Below, piece after piece: positions 49,881 through 62,559 of a stretch of DNA of 64,000 bases. This DNA is from Paramecium octaurelia (lineage: Eukaryota; Ciliophora; Oligohymenophorea; Peniculida; Parameciidae). Below the pieces are notes generated by a model, which worked only from the letters and a program-made list of their open reading frames with translations, was not told where the DNA came from and ran no database searches. A program made the position numbers and the translations under genes. The stretch covers positions 6,834 to 70,833 of the forward strand of contig CAJJDP010000040.1 of NCBI GenBank assembly GCA_905182995.1, read 5' to 3'. Position 1 is the stretch's first letter; each line of letters starts with the position of its first letter.

Positions 49881-52523
49881 TCAATTTCTTTTAAACATCG
49901 CTTAAATTGTCTATTTCATATCATTTTTAAATGTGATAATGCTCTACTTTACTTAAACTCCTTGCATTCTAATACTCTGCCCAACAATTTTAAATTGTTC
50001 TGCAATTGCATTCTTCTATTGAATAAGACTTTGCTTAACTTATTGCATTTATTAAGCAATCTAAATTTTAATTTAAATAAGTTATTGCTTTATTGAACCA
50101 TAAATGTTTTAAAGTATTGCATTCACAGCTTAGAACTACTCAATTATTGATTACTTAATTTGATTTAAGATTCCTATCATTTTAATTTATAAAGCCTATG
50201 CTGCCTCTTTCACTACTATGCATTGAGCCACTATCACTCCTCTCAAAAATTGCATATAATTAACAATAGTATTTTTTAAGGATATGAATACTTAGACGAC
50301 ATAATCCTTAAACTAGATAAGAGGATCAATCATGATGCCATACACATATTTAATCTACTACCAAATTAATTGAACTAGCTCCTTGAGTACTTTTATTAAA
50401 TATTTGAAAAATTCAGTAATTTTTGTTTTAATAAAAAGAATCTAGTTTTTCAAAAAGATGCAAGCTTATTTTAATTTATTAATTCCATAATTTACTATTC
50501 TTATTACTTTCTATTTGATTTTAATGTAACTATTCTTAACTCTGACTGCAAATAGTCTTATGCTTGCCCAAGCAGGTAATACATAATTGTATTTCATCAT
50601 ATCTTTGAAATTTATCAGCGATTAGACAATGGCTAGGACTGCCTTTTTAATGACTTTATAGCAGCCCATAATAAATCTAAGAACTGGGGTGATGAGTTTG
50701 GAATTTATTATTGAAGCTATTTTCTTAGCTTACTTAAAAATCAGTTCTAGGAGTCTTTCGATTTTTATGAGTAATTGTATGAATTTCTCAATTATGTAAG
50801 CAATCCAACTATACAATTTATTAGGGATTCGATATATAAAGAAATCAATTCCTATTTCAAATACTTTGTTAAATAACAAATATGGGTATGATAGAATGAC
50901 AAACATTATATCGAGAATTTTCTCTGTAAGCCATATAATTGGGATGAATATTCTAAAGACCAATATAAATTTTACAAGAATCTTACATTGTTATTCTATT
51001 GACCATTTTATTGATTTCTTAATTAACCTAACCATCAAAAGTACGCAATTTTTAATTGACTATCCTGTTAATTTTATTATTCTTTTGATGAATTCAAAGG
51101 CTGCCTTGATTTTTAAGATAATGTAATTTGTAATGATCTTTATTTTCTCATATAAGGTTTTAGCTTTTTAATATATAATAGTAGCTAATATTTTCAACTT
51201 ATCCTTTAGTTTCTACATTATAATACGGAATTTCTCATATCTTTTTGCACTGTTCTCCCTCATTTTACTATAGATTAATTTTAATTTCAGGGTGAGCTTT
51301 CTTCCTTTATTCTAAAGTATCTTAAATACTTGAATTGATACTTTTTATCCACTTCTATAGTATTCCATTATTTTTACTTTTGTTTTTACAATGACATCAT
51401 CTCTCAAGAACAATAAGGCCGCCTTAATGAGATCGATCGCCTTCAATGAGATATCAATTACTGATCTTTTAATCTTTTTCAAAACTTCTTTTACTTTGAG
51501 ATTGAAAGGCGAGATTACATTTTGTTTTAGTTACTTGTACTTTCCAAGAAGGTAATCGATTAAGAGAAGGGAATAGTGGATTAATCTATTTTTGACATAC
51601 TTCATTCCTCTTCCTAATAATTGAATCTAAACAAAGATCCAATTCTAAAATTGCAAATATTTAACTTTGATATAGTATAAGATTATAGGAACATAATGAG
51701 TCAATGCACTTTTTAATTTGACCATTGCAAGAGTAAATTAATCCTACAAGTAGTAGCTGAATTAAACAATTTTGTTCTATAGTGGTATGATCGCACGCTC
51801 ATAAAAGAAGTGTGAAGCCTTTGTAATTTACTACTCCAAATAATTTATTAACAATGTGATCTTTTCTTTAAGATATAATGTTAATCGTTTAATGGCTTTG
51901 TAGATAATTAATATTAGTTATTTTGTTCTGTTAAGGATATATTTAATTTTAGCTATTGTAAACTTTATTAATTGTTTAATCTGTCTTCTAATAAAACTTG
52001 ATATTCGTTAGTAGTAATATTTGCAAATGCCAACTAGAAATTTGATTTTCTTAGCTACCCATTTATATAGGACGAAAAGATAGTTGTCAATAAATATCAA
52101 AAAATACTTCGCGATAAATAGTACCACCTATTACCATTTTTTAGCAATGTATTGTGAACATATTCTTAGAACAGCCTTCAACTTTTCGATTAATAGCACG
52201 CTTTTCTAATATATCCAATTTTTTACAAAATAATAATTAACAATAATATATTACTTTGTGCTTTTGTATGTTTGAGCAATGAAATGTATTATGGAAATAA
52301 GAGATTCCCAAGTGTAAATGAGTAAATTTTTTATTCCGATTACTAATTCATAAATAATCATGCAAGGGAAAAGTAAAGCAAACAAAATCACATTAATGAT
52401 GTTTTTATATAGGGGATCCCCTTTTTTAATGATTCCCCCAAATAGTTTTCGTTATGCCTTGATTTATTAAATCTTAGCATCATTTAGTTCGTTGATCTCT
52501 GCATTATGAGCATCGATATCCAT
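49881..52523 (-). CDS. 880-residue Lys-rich repetitive amphipathic/hydrophobic protein, unknown family
   Basis: ATG at 52523-52521 (MDIDAHNAEINELND) runs without a single TGA or intron to 49881-49883. After about 35 polar residues the protein is an almost unbroken series of hydrophobic and aromatic stretches punctuated by Lys/Arg every 4-8 residues. Examples are YLKEKITLLINYLEQQITK, KNWIYQKSVLLIEKLKAVL and FIKRIIKLTGQSIKNCVLL. Acidic residues are rare, so the net charge is strongly positive. The pattern looks like many loosely repeated amphipathic helices rather than classical transmembrane spans, though the early INVILFALLFPCMIIYELVI could span a membrane. The last 130 residues become Gln-rich. 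A lipid- or membrane-surface protein is a fair inference. I know no family that matches. Confidence 0.8.
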
Positions 52524-53263
52524 TTAAATTTATTATATTAATATATTTCATTTTAATAAGTTAATTGAAATAGGATTGACGTGTCCATCGTTTTCGTATA
52601 GAAATAAATGGCCCAAATCGTAATTAATTAGAAAAGTTTCATTTTTAAACATTATATTTATAATGAATAATATTGATTTTGGGCTGATCACTAAACAAGC
52701 AAGAGTGTATCTTCCCATCTTCTTAAGATTTTAATTATAAATATGATCAAATTAATTTATGGTTAGTTTAACAATAAGTATAATTTAATATCCCATTTTA
52801 TTAGGCGTAATTTAAATAGATAGAATTTCATAAATAAATCTCAATTAATATGAATATAAGTATTGATCCGCAATGAATATTTTATTTTCTAAAAGTACTT
52901 TACAATAATATTAAGTACTATTAATGAGAATTAGACTTGTAACATAATTGTGAATCAATTTTCCAAAGGTTGATTCATTATTGTTATTGGAAGTAAGAGG
53001 AAAATAGTTATTGCAACAAATAAAGTTCCCAATTAATTAATAAGATTTATCGAAATCGTTTTTTTAGCATTTTTAAATCATTTTGTTTTTGACTAATATT
53101 GATTTAATTTAAATAAACCTAATCTCTACTCTCAACCTCTTCCACATATGTAATCTAACGAAATTCTTCCAGTCTAATCAAGTATTACATTTGTCAGCTT
53201 TAGATTTTCTATAAACTCATTGCCTGTTACCTTAAATATAGCACATTGAATTGTCTTTTGAGG
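52524..53263. other. Divergent intergenic region
   Basis: About 740 bp of A+T-rich DNA between the starts of the 880-residue gene (minus) and the basic protein gene (plus). No ORF, RNA gene or strong inverted repeat stands out. Confidence 0.5.
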
Positions 53264-53812
53264 ATGTCCACGATCAACTCTAAATAAGTAAGTTATAACA
53301 CTAATTACGTAGTCGAGAGTGTGGAAACATTCAATTTTAATGAAATGGATGCTGAGGATGATTATTATAATCCAATTTAAAAATTACCCTTGAAGAAGCC
53401 AAGAAAGCGAAGAAGAAGACAAGCATTCCACGATAAGAGAAGAAAAAGATCCATCCAAAAGAAATCTGTAACAAATTTTAATTAACTATATTTAGAATAG
53501 GAAACCTCAACCTATTCCATTTAATTATTAAGAGGATAGACAAATTCTTCTCTAAGTCTTAGAAGTGGGGCCCAAATTCTATAAAATCGCCAAAGGCTTT
53601 CAAGGGAGAACTTTGAGCATGGTCAAGAACAGATATTATAAGACCTTGCGCTTTCAATGGGATGTCATTTTGGGACAGTATCACATCATAATATGATTTA
53701 TAGGGAATATGGATATATGAACGCCTAGGTGAATGACATCTAAAATTAACAAGGTCTTGAATATTTAGAAGAAGATTATGATCATAATATCTATTCATAA
53801 TTTTTATTTTGA
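53264..53812 (+). CDS. Small basic protein, 182 residues, probable nuclear localisation
   Basis: ATG 53264 (MSTINSKQVSYNTNY) to TGA 53810-53812 is one open frame in the ciliate code. An internal ATG at 53345 is an alternative start. A very basic patch, KKPRKRRRRQAFHDKRRKR (about residues 42-60), would serve as a nuclear import or nucleic-acid-binding signal. The rest is Gln/Ser-rich with a Tyr- and Asp/Glu-rich tail (YREYGYMNAQVND; EEDYDHNIYSQ). I recognise no domain. It converges with the mitochondrial EF-G2 gene with 101 bp between stops. Confidence 0.7.
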
Positions 53813-53913
53813 AATTTAATTATAGTACCTACATAATATTTTTCAAAAAATATGACACTGTTTTAAATAAACTATTAAAATGGATGAAAAATATTAAAAA
53901 ACACACTAAATTT

Positions 53914-56371
53914 TCAAAAGACTTCTGATATTAGTTCACTTTGTTTTTGTCCACCCACAAATTCATACTTCTTGAAACTCATTGAGAAATAGGCTTCTCC
54001 TTGAGAAATTGATCGAATGGCGGTGGAATATCCAATGGTCTCCTAAGATGGAATAGTGGCTGTAAGAATGACTCGATTGCTGTTTTGAGATCCTGCTCTA
54101 TTTTAATCTTGTTTGATTTCAATGATTTTTCCTCTTCTGTGAGAAATCAAATCATTAATGATCTTCTACTACAATGAATTGGGACAAGAGATCTCAAGAT
54201 CCATGATGGGTTCTAGGATGATGGGCTAATAGATGAAATGAATATATCTACTTTGAGTAAGGGATGGATTTCTGCCATCAATTTTTAGACTGCTCTGCCG
54301 ATTGCCAAATCATTGGTTCTTTTAACAGAGAAAGCACCATCCAAGATAGTGGCCTTAACGCCTTGCATTTAATAGGATTTCAAGAAACCCCTATTGAGAG
54401 ATGCCAGTATTGACTTTTCCAATTGAAAGAACATGGGAAATTGCAATGAAGATATATGATAAGCCTTTTCTTCTCCATGATCATCAAAAATGGAATCTAC
54501 TTCAATGTTTTTGCAAGGATTCTTGATGTATTTGACTGAGGATTCATTTTTTTGATTGGGCACCAATCTGAGTTGGCTTTCTTTGAATTGCTTATATAGG
54601 ATGTCAAAGTCGTTTTCTCTGTCAAAATCAAAGATAACTTCGTTCTCCTACTATTCACTTGGTTACAATTTCAACTTCAATTTGAACCACAAAGGTCTTC
54701 CTTTAAGAATATCCTAATATTTGACTTCCAAGACTCCTTCCTCACTAATGCTCTCCTTGTATTCTACTTGCATCTTCTTGAGTTTAGTGTTTAAGCCAAA
54801 ATCTTCCTTCAATCTTTGCACTACGATTTCAAGATGCAATTCTCCTTGTCCCCCAATAGTGATTAGCGTCTCATCAACAACCGTAATCTTCAAGCTCTCA
54901 TCCTCCAACTGCAACTATTACAAAGCCTGATCCAATTTGAGTTTGTCCTTGGCTGACTCATACTCTAGATTGGCAAAGAAGACACACTGAGGTAATTGCA
55001 ATTGCTGTAATACAAATCTAGATGAATGATAAGGATTTACCTCTCATCATTGGGTCCAATTATGGTGGACCCAGCAATGGCCTGTTTGGATTGAATTGCA
55101 ATGATGTCTCCAGCTTGAACACTGTTGATGGGTACATACCTGTTGGCTCTGACTCTATAGAGATTGCCGACCTTAATGAGTTCATCCTTGGTGCTGTTAT
55201 TATAGTTTTATTTTTAGGTCATTTCTCCAGAATAGATTCTAGTAAATCCTAGCAGTCCCAAGTCTTGATCCTGTAGAACCTTGTACACATAGGCAGTTAA
55301 TTTTTCACTCTTATCTAACTTCCTTTTGTTATTTGGATTGTTGATATCGAAGATCAATGGTCTTTCACTAGGTCCTGGCAATAATTAATGGACAGCATCC
55401 AGAATTGGTTAGATACCCCTATTTTTAAGTGCTGATCCGACATAGATGGGACAACATTAGTTGTAATGCGAATTAATGATTTGTCTGATAGAATGAAGCA
55501 GCAACTATTGATTGAGCAACTCTTTGGAGTCTTCCAAATAGAGTTCGGCAATTTTCTCATCGTACTCAGACACAGTGGACAATAGATCATCTCTGGCTTA
55601 GATGGCTTTGTCATAATAACGATGAGATTTATCGACATCTCTGAATTGAACTTCTGAGCCGTACTTGTCTAACCAGACAATCTCTTGGAGAGTCAAGAGA
55701 TCGATGACAGAATTGAAGTAATCGATTTCACCCACGGGGATCTGCATTCTAAAGTAATGAATTGAGATGGATACATAAAAGGTTTGATGTTCAATCTGTC
55801 CTTCATTGATTGAAGTGTGTATTCTAATGAGGCTCCTTGTCTATCCATTTTGTTTACGAATGCAATTTTGGGGATATTGAACTTATTAGCTTGCAACCAC
55901 ACAGTTTCCGATTGTGTTTGGACACCTGAGACTCCATCAAAGATGGCTATGGCTCCATCTGCGAAATTAGATATTATATTTTGTACCTAAAACTCTGAGG
56001 GACCTTTCAACTTCAGCTGTAAAATCAATGTGTCCAGGCGTGTCGATGAGATTATATTGATGATTGGCCCAATTGAAGGAGATGGCAGCAGATCTGATGG
56101 TGATTCCCCTTTGTCTCTCTTAGGGCATGAAGTCCATGGTGGTGGTGCCGTCATGAACTTCCCCTGGGAATGGGATGGCTCCTGCATAGAACAACATTCT
56201 TTCTGTGGTTGTCGTTTTGCCTGCATCGATGTGTGCTATGATTCCAAAGTTTCTGATTTTCTCTTGTGTGGTAGTCGGCAGATTCTTCAATCTCTCTGCT
56301 CTCTCTTGGTTGATTCTGTCTCGAATGGAAGAGTAAGCATGGATTCGCTTCTTCAGACAAGTTCGAAGCAT
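53914..56371 (-). CDS. GFM2: Mitochondrial elongation factor G2 (ribosome-recycling type)
   Basis: ATG at 56371-56369 to TGA 53914-53916 gives 784 residues with introns 55959-55986 (28 nt, CAG), 55749-55774 (26), 55018-55040 (23) and 54226-54251 (26). The N-terminus [19 protein letters not shown] looks like a mitochondrial presequence. GTPase motifs are [13 protein letters not shown] (G1), ERQRGITI (switch), DTPGHIDF (G3) and NKMDRQG (G4). GALKN-type [16 protein letters not shown] and [14 protein letters not shown] match mEF-G2 better than mEF-G1. Domains II to V follow, with [15 protein letters not shown]. mEF-G2 splits mitochondrial ribosomes together with the recycling factor. The gene is intact and about the family's usual length. 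Confidence 0.9.
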
Positions 56372-56410
56372 AAATTTAGATAATAAATAGTGTTTGTAAA
56401 ATGAATGCAC

Positions 56411-57202
56411 TCAAAATAACAAATACATTATTAAACAAACCATAAATAAAATATTCTCATAACACTTTTGGCATTAATTGCGATTCCAATAATATGTATG
56501 TAGAGTATTCTTAAAGCAATTATCTTGTGTCAATTCATGTGCTGTAATTGCCTAACATTAAGATGCATTGTAATTGTATTAACACACTTGAATTTGGTAT
56601 CCATTTTCCAGTGTTGAATTTATGATGTAATTGCAGAAGTACTCAGGCAAATATTGGCATTCTGCATTTACACAAGCATTGTTATTGAGAATGCAGTAAA
56701 AGGGGTACAAGGCACATTGATCGTTGTCTAGATCTTTGCATTAAGCCACAGTGCACACACCATTGCTCCAAGCACAATACCCAAAATTATATAGACATTA
56801 TTATTGACTCAATAAAGATTCGCAATGACTGGTCGATTGTAGTGTGCAATACTCGCTGTTTGTCTAATTAGTGCACCACACATTTTGATCGTAGCAATTC
56901 CTTGTACCATTGGATAACAAGTGAGAGCAGAAATCCTCGGTATCGCTACTAGTGATTAAATTGGAACATTTCGGATCTTGAGAACTTGTAAAGTTGTTAA
57001 AGCACTTCCTCGATGTCTAACACAGATAAGGATTCAAGTCTTCACATCTGATGTTCTCACATTTGTTCTTCGACCAATAACAGTACAGATCTCTCTAACA
57101 ATCTTATTCCGTGACGAGTTCATCGCAATTGCATATCTCTTTGAATGTGATGTCAATAAATTGCTATGTCCACACTAGGGGGATACCCAATAAGAGCAGC
57201 AT
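56411..57202 (-). CDS. Cysteine-rich secreted protein with GPI-type tail (surface-antigen-like)
   Basis: ATG at 57202-57200 to TGA 56411-56413 gives 263 residues with no intron. It starts with a signal peptide (MLLLLGIPLVWT) and ends in a hydrophobic stretch (ILFMVCLIMYLLF), as expected for a GPI-anchor signal. Between them are more than 30 cysteines in repeating units such as CNCDELVTEQDCQRDLYCYW, CHYN-like CLYNFGYCAWSNGVC and CALYPFYCILNNNACV. This resembles the PSA repeats of Paramecium surface (immobilisation) antigens, but the protein is far shorter, so it is a mini-antigen-like protein. It sits 39 bp upstream of mEF-G2 on the same strand. It would depend on GPI synthesis enzymes such as the one at 42.6 kb. 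Confidence 0.85.
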
Positions 57203-57276
57203 TTATAATAAATAATATTTCTAAATCCACGCTTAAATTTATATAGAATAATATTATTTTCTATATATTATCATTA

Positions 57277-58228
57277 TCATTTAGAATCGGTGGGGAGCAA
57301 TACTACTTTGGTGGATCCTTACTGTCCCAGAGTGGTGATTGTGTCTAGATACCTTATTTACATGGCTGCCTTGGAATCCAAGAGTTCTGCTGCCTATCTC
57401 ATGAGTTTGGCCGATTAAACATCTCCTTGAGCAGAAATGACCTTGGCTTGAGCTGCTCTCTGTTCCTTGGCTGCCATGGACAAGGTGTTCTGCAAATCAG
57501 CATTCAATTAAATATCTTTAATCAACATGTTCTCAATGTCGATTCCCCATTCCCACACATGTTCATCCACGAACCCTTCAATTTGCTACTAGACTTCAGC
57601 TCTCTTCTCCAATAGATCCTGTAGAGTGTGAGATCCAGCTATGCTTTTGATGGTAGCCAATGTTAATTGAGTCACAGCCTGATGGAGATCATTGATATAA
57701 AATATGGATCGTCTTGGTATCACTATTCTATAATAAACAGTTGCATCAATGCTCACCAGAATGTTGTCCTTGGTCATCACTTGCTATCGAGGACAGTCGA
57801 TCATCTGCACTTTGCAATCGACTTTCTAAATGGTGTCGGTGCAAGGATTGATGTAAATTAATCCAGGTTGAACTTAGATAGAAGTCTCGTGTACCTGTCT
57901 TGATGTATTTTCCAAAGCGCAAATATACTCCAACAAAACTTTGCTCCACTTACACATAGGGATACTCGACAAAAGGATTGCAAGGACAGACGGCCTTGCA
58001 GTTTCCACAGCACTCCCCACAATTGTACAAGTAGGATTAATATGAACCACCCAAGTCTAGATTCTGCTCTTAATTTTCAGGTAACTCTTCCCTGGGATAA
58101 CGAGGAGCCTTATACCCTGAGATATAAAATTAAACTCTTCACTTACCAGGTGGTGGAATGTTGTAATCCCGATGTTGCTGGGGTGGAAGTTGTTGTTGTT
58201 GATACATTACTTAGTTTTGTTAATACAT
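57277..58228 (-). CDS. SPFH/band-7 protein, stomatin/HIR-like
   Basis: ATG at 58228-58226 (a second in-frame ATG at 58207) to TGA 57277-57279 gives 299 residues with introns 58117-58146 (30 nt, CAG) and 57873-57894 (22 nt, AAG). The first 65 residues are Gln/Pro-rich and include a cysteine cluster (YNCGECCGNCKAVCPC). The SPFH core follows: VEQSFVGVYLRFGKY, VMTKDNILVSIDATVYYRI, and a coiled-coil tail (AAKEQRAAQAKVISAQGD) that drives oligomerisation. Family members scaffold membrane microdomains. There is no hydrophobic hairpin, so the cysteine cluster may be palmitoylated to bind membrane; this is inference. A palmitate-removing hydrolase type (ABHD17) is encoded 9 kb away, with no further link shown. 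Confidence 0.88.
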
Positions 58229-58276
58229 AATATAATAATAAATATAAATAAATATTATAAACTAAAAAGAAATAAA

Positions 58277-61194
58277 TCACCTTAAACTAATGACTACGGG
58301 TCCAGAGTAAAACGGAGCATATCCTAACGGTAATTCGGAACCCTCGATGATCATGTTTCTAAAAAATTGCTCGTGTGTCTAAATAGAATATCTGCCTAAT
58401 TAATACTACCATAAGTACCGTTCTTCATCGTCATTCGAAGCAAACAACAACTCCATCTGCAGATTGGCCTCTATCCCCCTGACAACCTCGCTATCGAATC
58501 TGTATATTTGACAGTAGATATCAGTGTATGTATGTCGATACACTGTCAATTTGTTCTTGCCAGAATCGTAACCCAAAGACCACAACAGGAGATTGCTTTG
58601 CATGGCTGTTTGCCATCCTTTTTCGTTGCCCATCCCAATAAAACAGTCAGCACTGTTTTTCAATTCTTCCAACAAATCTGCATCGCTCATCTCCAAATGA
58701 CCCTCAACGCAGTAAAAGTCCAAACCCAACTTCAAAGCACTTCTTACAGCCTTAGTCGCAATCTCTGACAGCACTTGATCCACTCCCTTCATTTGTCGTT
58801 GCTCCTATAGGGCTTTCGAACTCTGGAATAAATTGAAGAGACTCTTCTAATTCAATTTGCTCTCGTAATTGAAGTCTAAATCCCCCAAAGAAACCTAATA
58901 GATGTACAAGATGGCTCTCTAAACGTGATTGTAGAGTTTTCCTACTGGCTATTACAATTTCTTAGTTATTTGCGGAATGTCTTATGTAAAATCATCTATT
59001 ATATTTAAGAGATCATCTTCTTCATGTTTAATTTGAACTTTAGGATTTGGTTTGATTTATATTTTGATTTCTGATTATTGATCTAGATCGTTATTCTTAA
59101 AGGATGAAAACAAGTCTCTCAATTTGATATTATCCGCAAATGAATTCGGGAATTAACTTTCATACCCTTCAAATCGTTTAGATAAATCGACAATTGATTT
59201 TTAATGAGTCTCATTTAATTCTTAAGCATAATAGCATAGTGTTCTTAAATACAATTTCTTGAATCCACTCACAAATTCAGATGCTTCTATTGTACCAGTC
59301 AAACTCAACTGATTTTCCTCATAACTGGAGATTTGGAATTTATGCTGCAAAGTCAAAGCACTCCCACATAGTGATCCACAATCCTTTGCATCCACCAATC
59401 TATCGACTTCTCTGGCTTCTATGCCATGACAACTCGTGGTCTCCTATGATTCCAAACCCTTGAATTGGATGACGGCATATCCCCCTTGATATTCCAACAC
59501 TTGGATGATTCCCAAGTACTTCCCTATTCTTATTAGGTAATGACTCCACAAGGGTTGAGAACTCAGCATTTTATTGAATGCCTTACTCAGATAGGCATTG
59601 TAGATTGAGCCCTCTGAGGAGTTCTAAATGTGCTTTTGAATATTGATGGTGTTTCGGTAAGGTCTCAAGGATGCAAAGTAAAATAGGGGTAATCCCAAGA
59701 ATGGCATGTAAGGACTATCCAAGATGCTGGAAATAAGCATAATCAAGAATGTTATCGGACACATTATCAACTGCAAAGTGGTAATACAGGCAGCTCCCTC
59801 TACCTTCTGCTTCTTCACTGTCAACATCTTCTAACTAATCTACTTGAATTGATTATTACTTTGCTATTATCCAAATTAAGAATCGAGATTTCATTCTAAT
59901 CGCAAATCTCAGAACTATCTACACCAAGAATCCAATCAATTAGCAGTAAGCCATAGAATAACTGGTTTTGAAGGAAACTATAAAGCAAACCAATTGTTCA
60001 AAGAACAAATAATTCGGATTTGAATGGATCAGACTGTACAATCTGATTACCGTTGTGCATTCAAACAACCTTTGAGAGAAGATCCCTTCAAAATTGTAAT
60101 CCATCATGGATATGCATGCACATTCAACTACAGCATAAAAGATTTTGTAGTGTTTAATGTATGATTCAAATTTAAATTGAACTACGATGTAACACAAAAA
60201 TAGAGGGATAATCGCATAGTAGAGTTCTTTGTAATGAGAAGACGCCAATATGCCGCATAGAATGATTGAAATTGCATTCAACAAAGTACTTAGCAGGTTA
60301 GCCAACAGATATGGTCTATCCAAGTAATTCTACTTGTAAATTTGATTGTCATCCTTGGGCAGAGACCCAAAAATGTTGAACATCTTGATGTTCACCAATA
60401 TACCACTTACTATTATAGCCACTCTACTCTCATTTAAGTATGACAATCCAAGACAGACGGCAATTAATGCTACGTTCAATAATACAGTTAGAGAGGTTCG
60501 TTTCTAACTCGATTGGTATGATGATCCCATCAGGAAATTGAATTGCTCACCCACATATTCCAAACTAATTCAAGTCGTAAATTTATTTACAATTATGAAA
60601 ACTGCCCATACAATCCCATCCATATCAGAATAGGCGTGAAGTAGTAAATGTATCTGATGATGTTGGCTATGAGCATCCTGTCCACATGAGTGAAAATCAG
60701 AATCAATTTTAAAAACAAACAAGCATATCTAGATCGAGAGTATGTCTCGAATTGAGTATAACCGAGTTCAACATTTTATTCTCGAGGAAACAAGAAAAAA
60801 AATACTATCGCATCCAAAACTGTCCCCCCATATTTGATAGCCGAAGCAGTTCCTATTGTTTGAGGAATCAGTATTGCAATTTGCGATCCAACCTCTGATC
60901 TCTTCTTGCGATGCTCCTCATCTGTAAAGTAATTCAAGCCTATCTAAAGGATCGTGTTGATAATGGCAGGCACTATCAACACAATAACATAGTTGTCTAC
61001 AAATTTTCCAATTATGTAGGTTTGAATTACAGATACTAGTTATATAATCACCTACCCATCAATATAAATTCTACCTATACGATATATAGCTTTGTTGGTA
61101 GGTTTAATGAGTGTCCTCCAAATAGAGAGGCTAAACAAGCTTTGAAAAAGTAACTTCTTTTCTGTAAAGTGAGAACTGGTGCAGTTTAATTCAT
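58277..61194 (-). CDS. Pecanex-family multi-pass membrane protein
   Basis: The model starts at ATG 61194-61192 and ends at TGA 58277-58279, about 948 residues. It needs introns at 60565-60590 (26 nt), 59835-59859 (25 nt) and, less surely, 61157-61176 (20 nt, GTT...AAG). The first 570 residues hold about ten membrane segments (for example LSTLLNAISIILCGILASS). Then GLPLFYFASLRPYRN and LEYQGGYAVIQFKGLE lead into the pecanex C-terminal domain, with GWQTAMQSNLLLWSLGYDS and GRYSIQTHEQFFRNMI near the end. Animal pecanex is a large ER/membrane protein connected with Notch signalling; its basic function is unclear. This protein is much shorter than animal forms, lacking their long N-terminal part. 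The gene starts back to back with a 780-bp intergenic region. Confidence 0.82.
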
Positions 61195-61972
61195 TTTAAT
61201 TAATATTAATATGTATATAATAGCAATCTAAGGTATTAATAGATGGTTTTATATATAATCGAATTCCTGATCTTGAACCAATCCTCACTATTCTATTATC
61301 GTTAAATAAACTAACCATATGATTATTGATCTTTTTGTTTGAATTTTATTATATTGAATTAGTATAAATACGAAAATTCTTTTTGTCTGAAATTTAATCT
61401 CAAATTCTATAATAAACCGAATAGTGGGAACTAGTAACTAGGCTAAGCAAATCCAATATAGATACAAAGTTAGATTTTTAAGAGCATATTAATTATATTT
61501 TGGATTATAAATTCTGAATATACTTACAGATCTATGCTTTTCAACTATAAGGATATTTTAATAATACTTTATTAGGGGCTATATAAATAGGATAAATATT
61601 TAAGTTTTTGTCAATTTTAGATGTCATCTCTTGAGCAGAAGGGCAAAGGTCTTATTATATTTCTAATAATAATTAATCTGTCTTCATAGACGAGAACTTA
61701 ATTGTAATTAATATGCAGATTCAAAATCTCCAATTGATTAGTCTACTTTTAAGTGATTATCCAAATAGTTTTGTCCTCAATAGTGAGTAGGTTTAAATTC
61801 CTGATGACAGAATGTTATTAAATACTAATGAAAATATCTTTACCAACTGAACAGCATTAATAAATTTACAATTAATTATAAAGACTGTAATAATATACAA
61901 ATAAATAAAGATTTGCAATTATAAAATAATATAAATGGCTATGCTGTAAAAACTAAATCCATATTAAATTTA
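61195..61972. other. Divergent intergenic region
   Basis: About 780 bp between the pecanex and Myb gene starts. One tiny plus-strand frame (61621-61734, 37 residues, Leu/Ile-rich) exists but is not convincing. Otherwise it is plain A+T-rich sequence. Confidence 0.45.
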
Positions 61973-62559
61973 ATGTAAGATTGTTGGGACGATCAAAATT
62001 ACCTCAACTTCCTCTAGTTAGAGAAGGAAGTAGGATTAATTGATGACAATTCTACATCGTTACTTCAATTGAATCATGAAAATCTTTCTCGAACAATTAT
62101 CATGGACTTAGAAGGTTGTCCACTAAATCGCCAAGCCAAGAAGATAAAGAAGAGGAAGCGAGTGGTCTTCCATTACAAGAAGAGAAGAAATACTAAATTG
62201 ACAGGGATCAATAACAACAACACATTCACCGTTGAGGAGGACAAAAAAATCCTATCTCTCGTGCTCGAGCATGGTCCAAAGTTTGGCAATATAATGAAAA
62301 ACTTCAATGATAGGAACCAAAACGCCATAAAGAATAGATACTATAAATACCTTAGATTCAGATGGGATTCAATATTGGGGAGGTATATCCTTGTTTTTAG
62401 TGATTATTTAGTGACTACAGAAGACTGAATTGCAAGCAAGACAGTAAGAAAGTGGAATGTAGTGATCTAACTTAAATCATAGATGAAATGACGATCTTTC
62501 CAGAATTCAAAGTATTATTGTCCCAGTTAGTGTACAGAGTCCACTCCTATTTTAATTGA
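61973..62559 (+). CDS. Myb/SANT-domain DNA-binding protein, 185 residues
   Basis: ATG 61973 (MQDCWDDQNYLNFLQ) to TGA 62557-62559 with one 29-nt intron (62383-62411). If the intron were not spliced, the frame would end at 62428 instead. A basic stretch (AKKIKKRKRVVFHYKKRRN, residues 55-73) leads into a single Myb/SANT repeat at about residues 84-128: FTVEEDKKILSLVLEHGPKF then RNQNAIKNRYYKYLR. The usual first Trp is Phe and the last aromatic is Tyr, as in the third helix of many Myb repeats. The third helix with NAIKNRYY is typical of DNA recognition. It is probably a transcription regulator; targets are unknown. The N-terminus is acidic and could be a regulatory arm. Confidence 0.82.

Noticed and set aside
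50866-51126. Plus-strand 86-residue ORF
   Set aside because: It is antisense to the 881-codon minus-strand gene, which is open over its full length.
58380-58440. A 31-nt intron in the pecanex gene tail
   Set aside because: Splicing it would create an immediate TGA, whereas the unspliced frame aligns with the family (GRYSIQ...FFRNMI).
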